A DNA stretch of 64,000 nt from Altererythrobacter sp. ZODW24 (GTDB lineage: Bacteria; Pseudomonadota; Alphaproteobacteria; Sphingomonadales; Sphingomonadaceae). A model generated the notes under the pieces. That model saw only the letters and a program-made list of their open reading frames with translations, had not been told where the DNA came from and ran no database searches. The stretch lies in NCBI RefSeq assembly GCF_003344885.1, contig NZ_CP031155.1, positions 1,392,001 to 1,456,000 on the forward strand. Reading direction: 5' to 3'. This document shows positions 62,669 to 64,000 of this stretch, piece by piece; the first letter of the stretch is position 1; each line of letters begins with the position of its first letter. The position numbers and the translations under genes were made by a program.

Positions 62669-63256
62669 TCACCCTTCGATTATGTAATCGATAGGCTTGA
62701 AACTGCCGCCATTGGAGGCATAGGCCGAACAGGCGGTCAGGCCGATGACAAGGTCCATCTCGGCACGCATGCGGATGAAGTCGCCGGGCTTGCTCGATGG
62801 TGGTTCCACCGACAAGCGGCCGCTCTTGGCATCAACCGGCACATTCATGAACAGGTTGAAGGCAGTGGGGATGGCATCTTCCGGCACGCCGTATTTTGCG
62901 AGCGCTTTCGCCAGATTGCCGAAGCAACCGCGATGGGCCGGATGCTCAGGATAGAAATGCCGGAAGGTTGCTTCACTGCACGGCGTGAGCAGAAAGTCAT
63001 GGCAACCGGCCGTGTCTTCAATGATCGAAAGCATCACATTGGAGCGATTGGACCACAGCTGGTTTCCCGCGCTCAGTTTTATCGTCTCTTCATAGTCAAA
63101 CGTGCGGCCGTTAGAGATCACCTCTCTTGTATCGCCAAGCGCGAAGGCCAGAAGATCGGAAACTTGCACACCCTCAGGATCGATGACCTTCAGCACTTCG
63201 CCCTTGCGCAATTCGAAGGCGGTACCGCTTCGCGGCGCAATGCGAATTCCGCTCAT
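62669..63256 (-). CDS. DUF1989 (urea carboxylase-associated) family protein
   Basis: 195 residues with the family core GEVLKVIDPEGVQVSDLLAF, the LWSNRSNVMLSI and TPCSEATFRHFYPEHPAH stretches, and NLFMNVPVDAKSG. Characterised DUF1989 proteins include the two subunits of carboxyguanidine deiminase, which act with guanidine/urea carboxylase. Here a single, unpaired copy with a YcgG-type neighbour argues for a different or unknown reaction. ATG overlaps the previous stop by 4 bp. Confidence 0.88.
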   Translation of the reverse strand: MSGIRIAPRSGTAFELRKGEVLKVIDPEGVQVSDLLAFALGDTREVISNGRTFDYEETIKLSAGNQLWSNRSNVMLSIIEDTAGCHDFLLTPCSEATFRHFYPEHPAHRGCFGNLAKALAKYGVPEDAIPTAFNLFMNVPVDAKSGRLSVEPPSSKPGDFIRMRAEMDLVIGLTACSAYASNGGSFKPIDYIIEG

Positions 63257-63933
63257 GACGCGCGCTTGTCGTTAAAGGGACAGCGCCAATCCGCATCGAC
63301 GGCGCGGCCTGAATATTGCCGGGCTGCACTGGTTTCGCCGTGTTTGGACAGCATCGGATTGGGCGAGCCGGCAATCTCTGTATCACGCGCCCGGATGGCG
63401 TCTTGCATACGGTTGTACAGCCCGTCGCCGCGCAAGGTCTCGAACTGATCGTGCAGGTTAAACACCAGGACTGGCCGGGCAAAGCGGCGACCGGGGCGCG
63501 ATGAGGCTGGGTGCAAACCAACAACAAAGAACCCCTCACCACCAAAGCTCAATGAGAAGTGCGGGTCGTCAGGATCGGCGCTGACGCGGTGATCGTAAGG
63601 CTCGCCCAACCATGCATCCTTGTCGGCAAAGGACTGGATGCGTTGCCACATCAGGCTTTCAAAGCGGGATTCCGTCAGATTATGCGGCCCATCGAACACC
63701 ACCGCCAGGCTGCGAAGGCCCTGCGGATTCGCGCGGTATTCGCGCGCCCATTCAATCAGTTCACAGTGGATCGCCAAGTCGTCCCAGCCGCTGTCTAGCG
63801 AATGGGCCGCCAGCACTTTCAAAGTACCGCGCGCCATGGCGGATTTGGCACCGACGCATGGGAAATCTGCAGCCGAAATACGCGCGAAAAGCTCGCGCCG
63901 CGCTTCATCGGCAGACAGTTTCTCGATCAGCAC
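63253..63933 (-). CDS. YqcI/YcgG family protein (FPC/CPF motif)
   Basis: 226 residues with GTG start at 63933 and an excellent TAAGGAG site. The family marks are FPC at 24-26 (in ADFPCVGA) and CPF at 218-220 near the C-terminus; the two Cys may form a metal or thiol site. Other segments, VVFDGPHNLTE, SLSFGGEGFFVVGLHPASSRPGR (part), fit. Function unknown, though the family often neighbours amino-acid or urea-type metabolism genes. First gene of the YcgG-DUF1989-helicase run. Confidence 0.9.
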   Translation of the reverse strand: MLIEKLSADEARRELFARISAADFPCVGAKSAMARGTLKVLAAHSLDSGWDDLAIHCELIEWAREYRANPQGLRSLAVVFDGPHNLTESRFESLMWQRIQSFADKDAWLGEPYDHRVSADPDDPHFSLSFGGEGFFVVGLHPASSRPGRRFARPVLVFNLHDQFETLRGDGLYNRMQDAIRARDTEIAGSPNPMLSKHGETSAARQYSGRAVDADWRCPFNDKRAS

Positions 63934-64000
63934 GCCCGGCTCCTTACGCGAGGTTTACGCGCAGCACGGCTCACAGTTCCGGTTGAGGGTTATTCAGCCG
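63934..64000. other. Right edge, 67 bp without a recognised gene
   Basis: Holds the AAGGAG ribosome site of the YcgG-family gene and probably part of its promoter. No further gene can be supported before the window ends. Confidence 0.5.

Overview
The window is typical chromosome of an alphaproteobacterium, most likely of the order Sphingomonadales (Erythrobacteraceae-like). The evidence is moderately high G+C, tightly overlapping operons, TonB-dependent uptake genes, a double cold-shock-domain protein with a Gly/Arg-rich head, DUF3617 and DUF2793 proteins, and a gene-transfer-agent (GTA) cluster of the Rhodobacter capsulatus type. No rRNA, tRNA or CRISPR array was recognised.

Layout. 1-3195: the end of an unnamed four-Cys membrane protein that runs off the left edge, a sterol-desaturase-type hydroxylase divergent from a Crp/Fnr regulator across a 54-bp gap with a palindromic operator candidate, and a YqaA/DedA-like membrane protein. 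3415-17757: a head-and-tail cluster in GTA order (terminases, portal, protease, capsid, adaptors, tail tube, tape measure, baseplate genes), without integrase, replication or lysis genes. A GrlR-like gene sits inside it on the opposite strand. The gene-12 equivalent is split by one extra copy of a GCGCG pentanucleotide. 17952-19715: OmpA-type porin and lipoprotein SodC. 19712-26593, all minus: MFS transporter, queC, DUF3617 protein, hslO, argF, argD and the RGG/cold-shock protein. 26904-30851, plus: an operon of DUF442 phosphatase-like protein, small membrane protein, hydroxylase, GMC oxidoreductase and a repeat-like protein. 30858-33601, minus: lipoprotein esterase and glnK-amtB behind a textbook sigma-54 promoter.

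33762-36031 is an intact IS1595-family element with 25-bp inverted repeats and a perfect 8-bp target duplication. Besides its transposase it carries a HEPN-motif passenger gene, a 50-codon gene and about 400 bases of structured, apparently non-coding DNA. It landed on the stop codon of an endonuclease-family gene and supplied a new stop.

36015-47848, minus except for a TonB-dependent receptor divergent from a TetR regulator: endonuclease, FMN-binding protein, GFA-family protein, prfC, then pheT-pheS, an AraC regulator and rplT-rpmI. A possible small RNA lies between the AraC gene and rplT. 47995-55552: histidinol-phosphatase-like protein, a second AraC regulator, prs, two exported proteins of unknown function, glpX, hom and a thioesterase. 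55647-60099: an exported protein, then tonB-exbB-exbD-exbD-exbD. 60178-63933, minus: an operon of YcgG-family protein, DUF1989 protein and a ligase-associated DEXH helicase.

How the parts fit: housekeeping genes (translation, arginine, threonine/methionine, PRPP, queuosine, nitrogen control) are interspersed with envelope functions. The accessory content is the GTA cluster and the IS. The two most notable sequence-level observations are the repeat-length frameshift in the GTA baseplate gene and the IS with a HEPN-like passenger.
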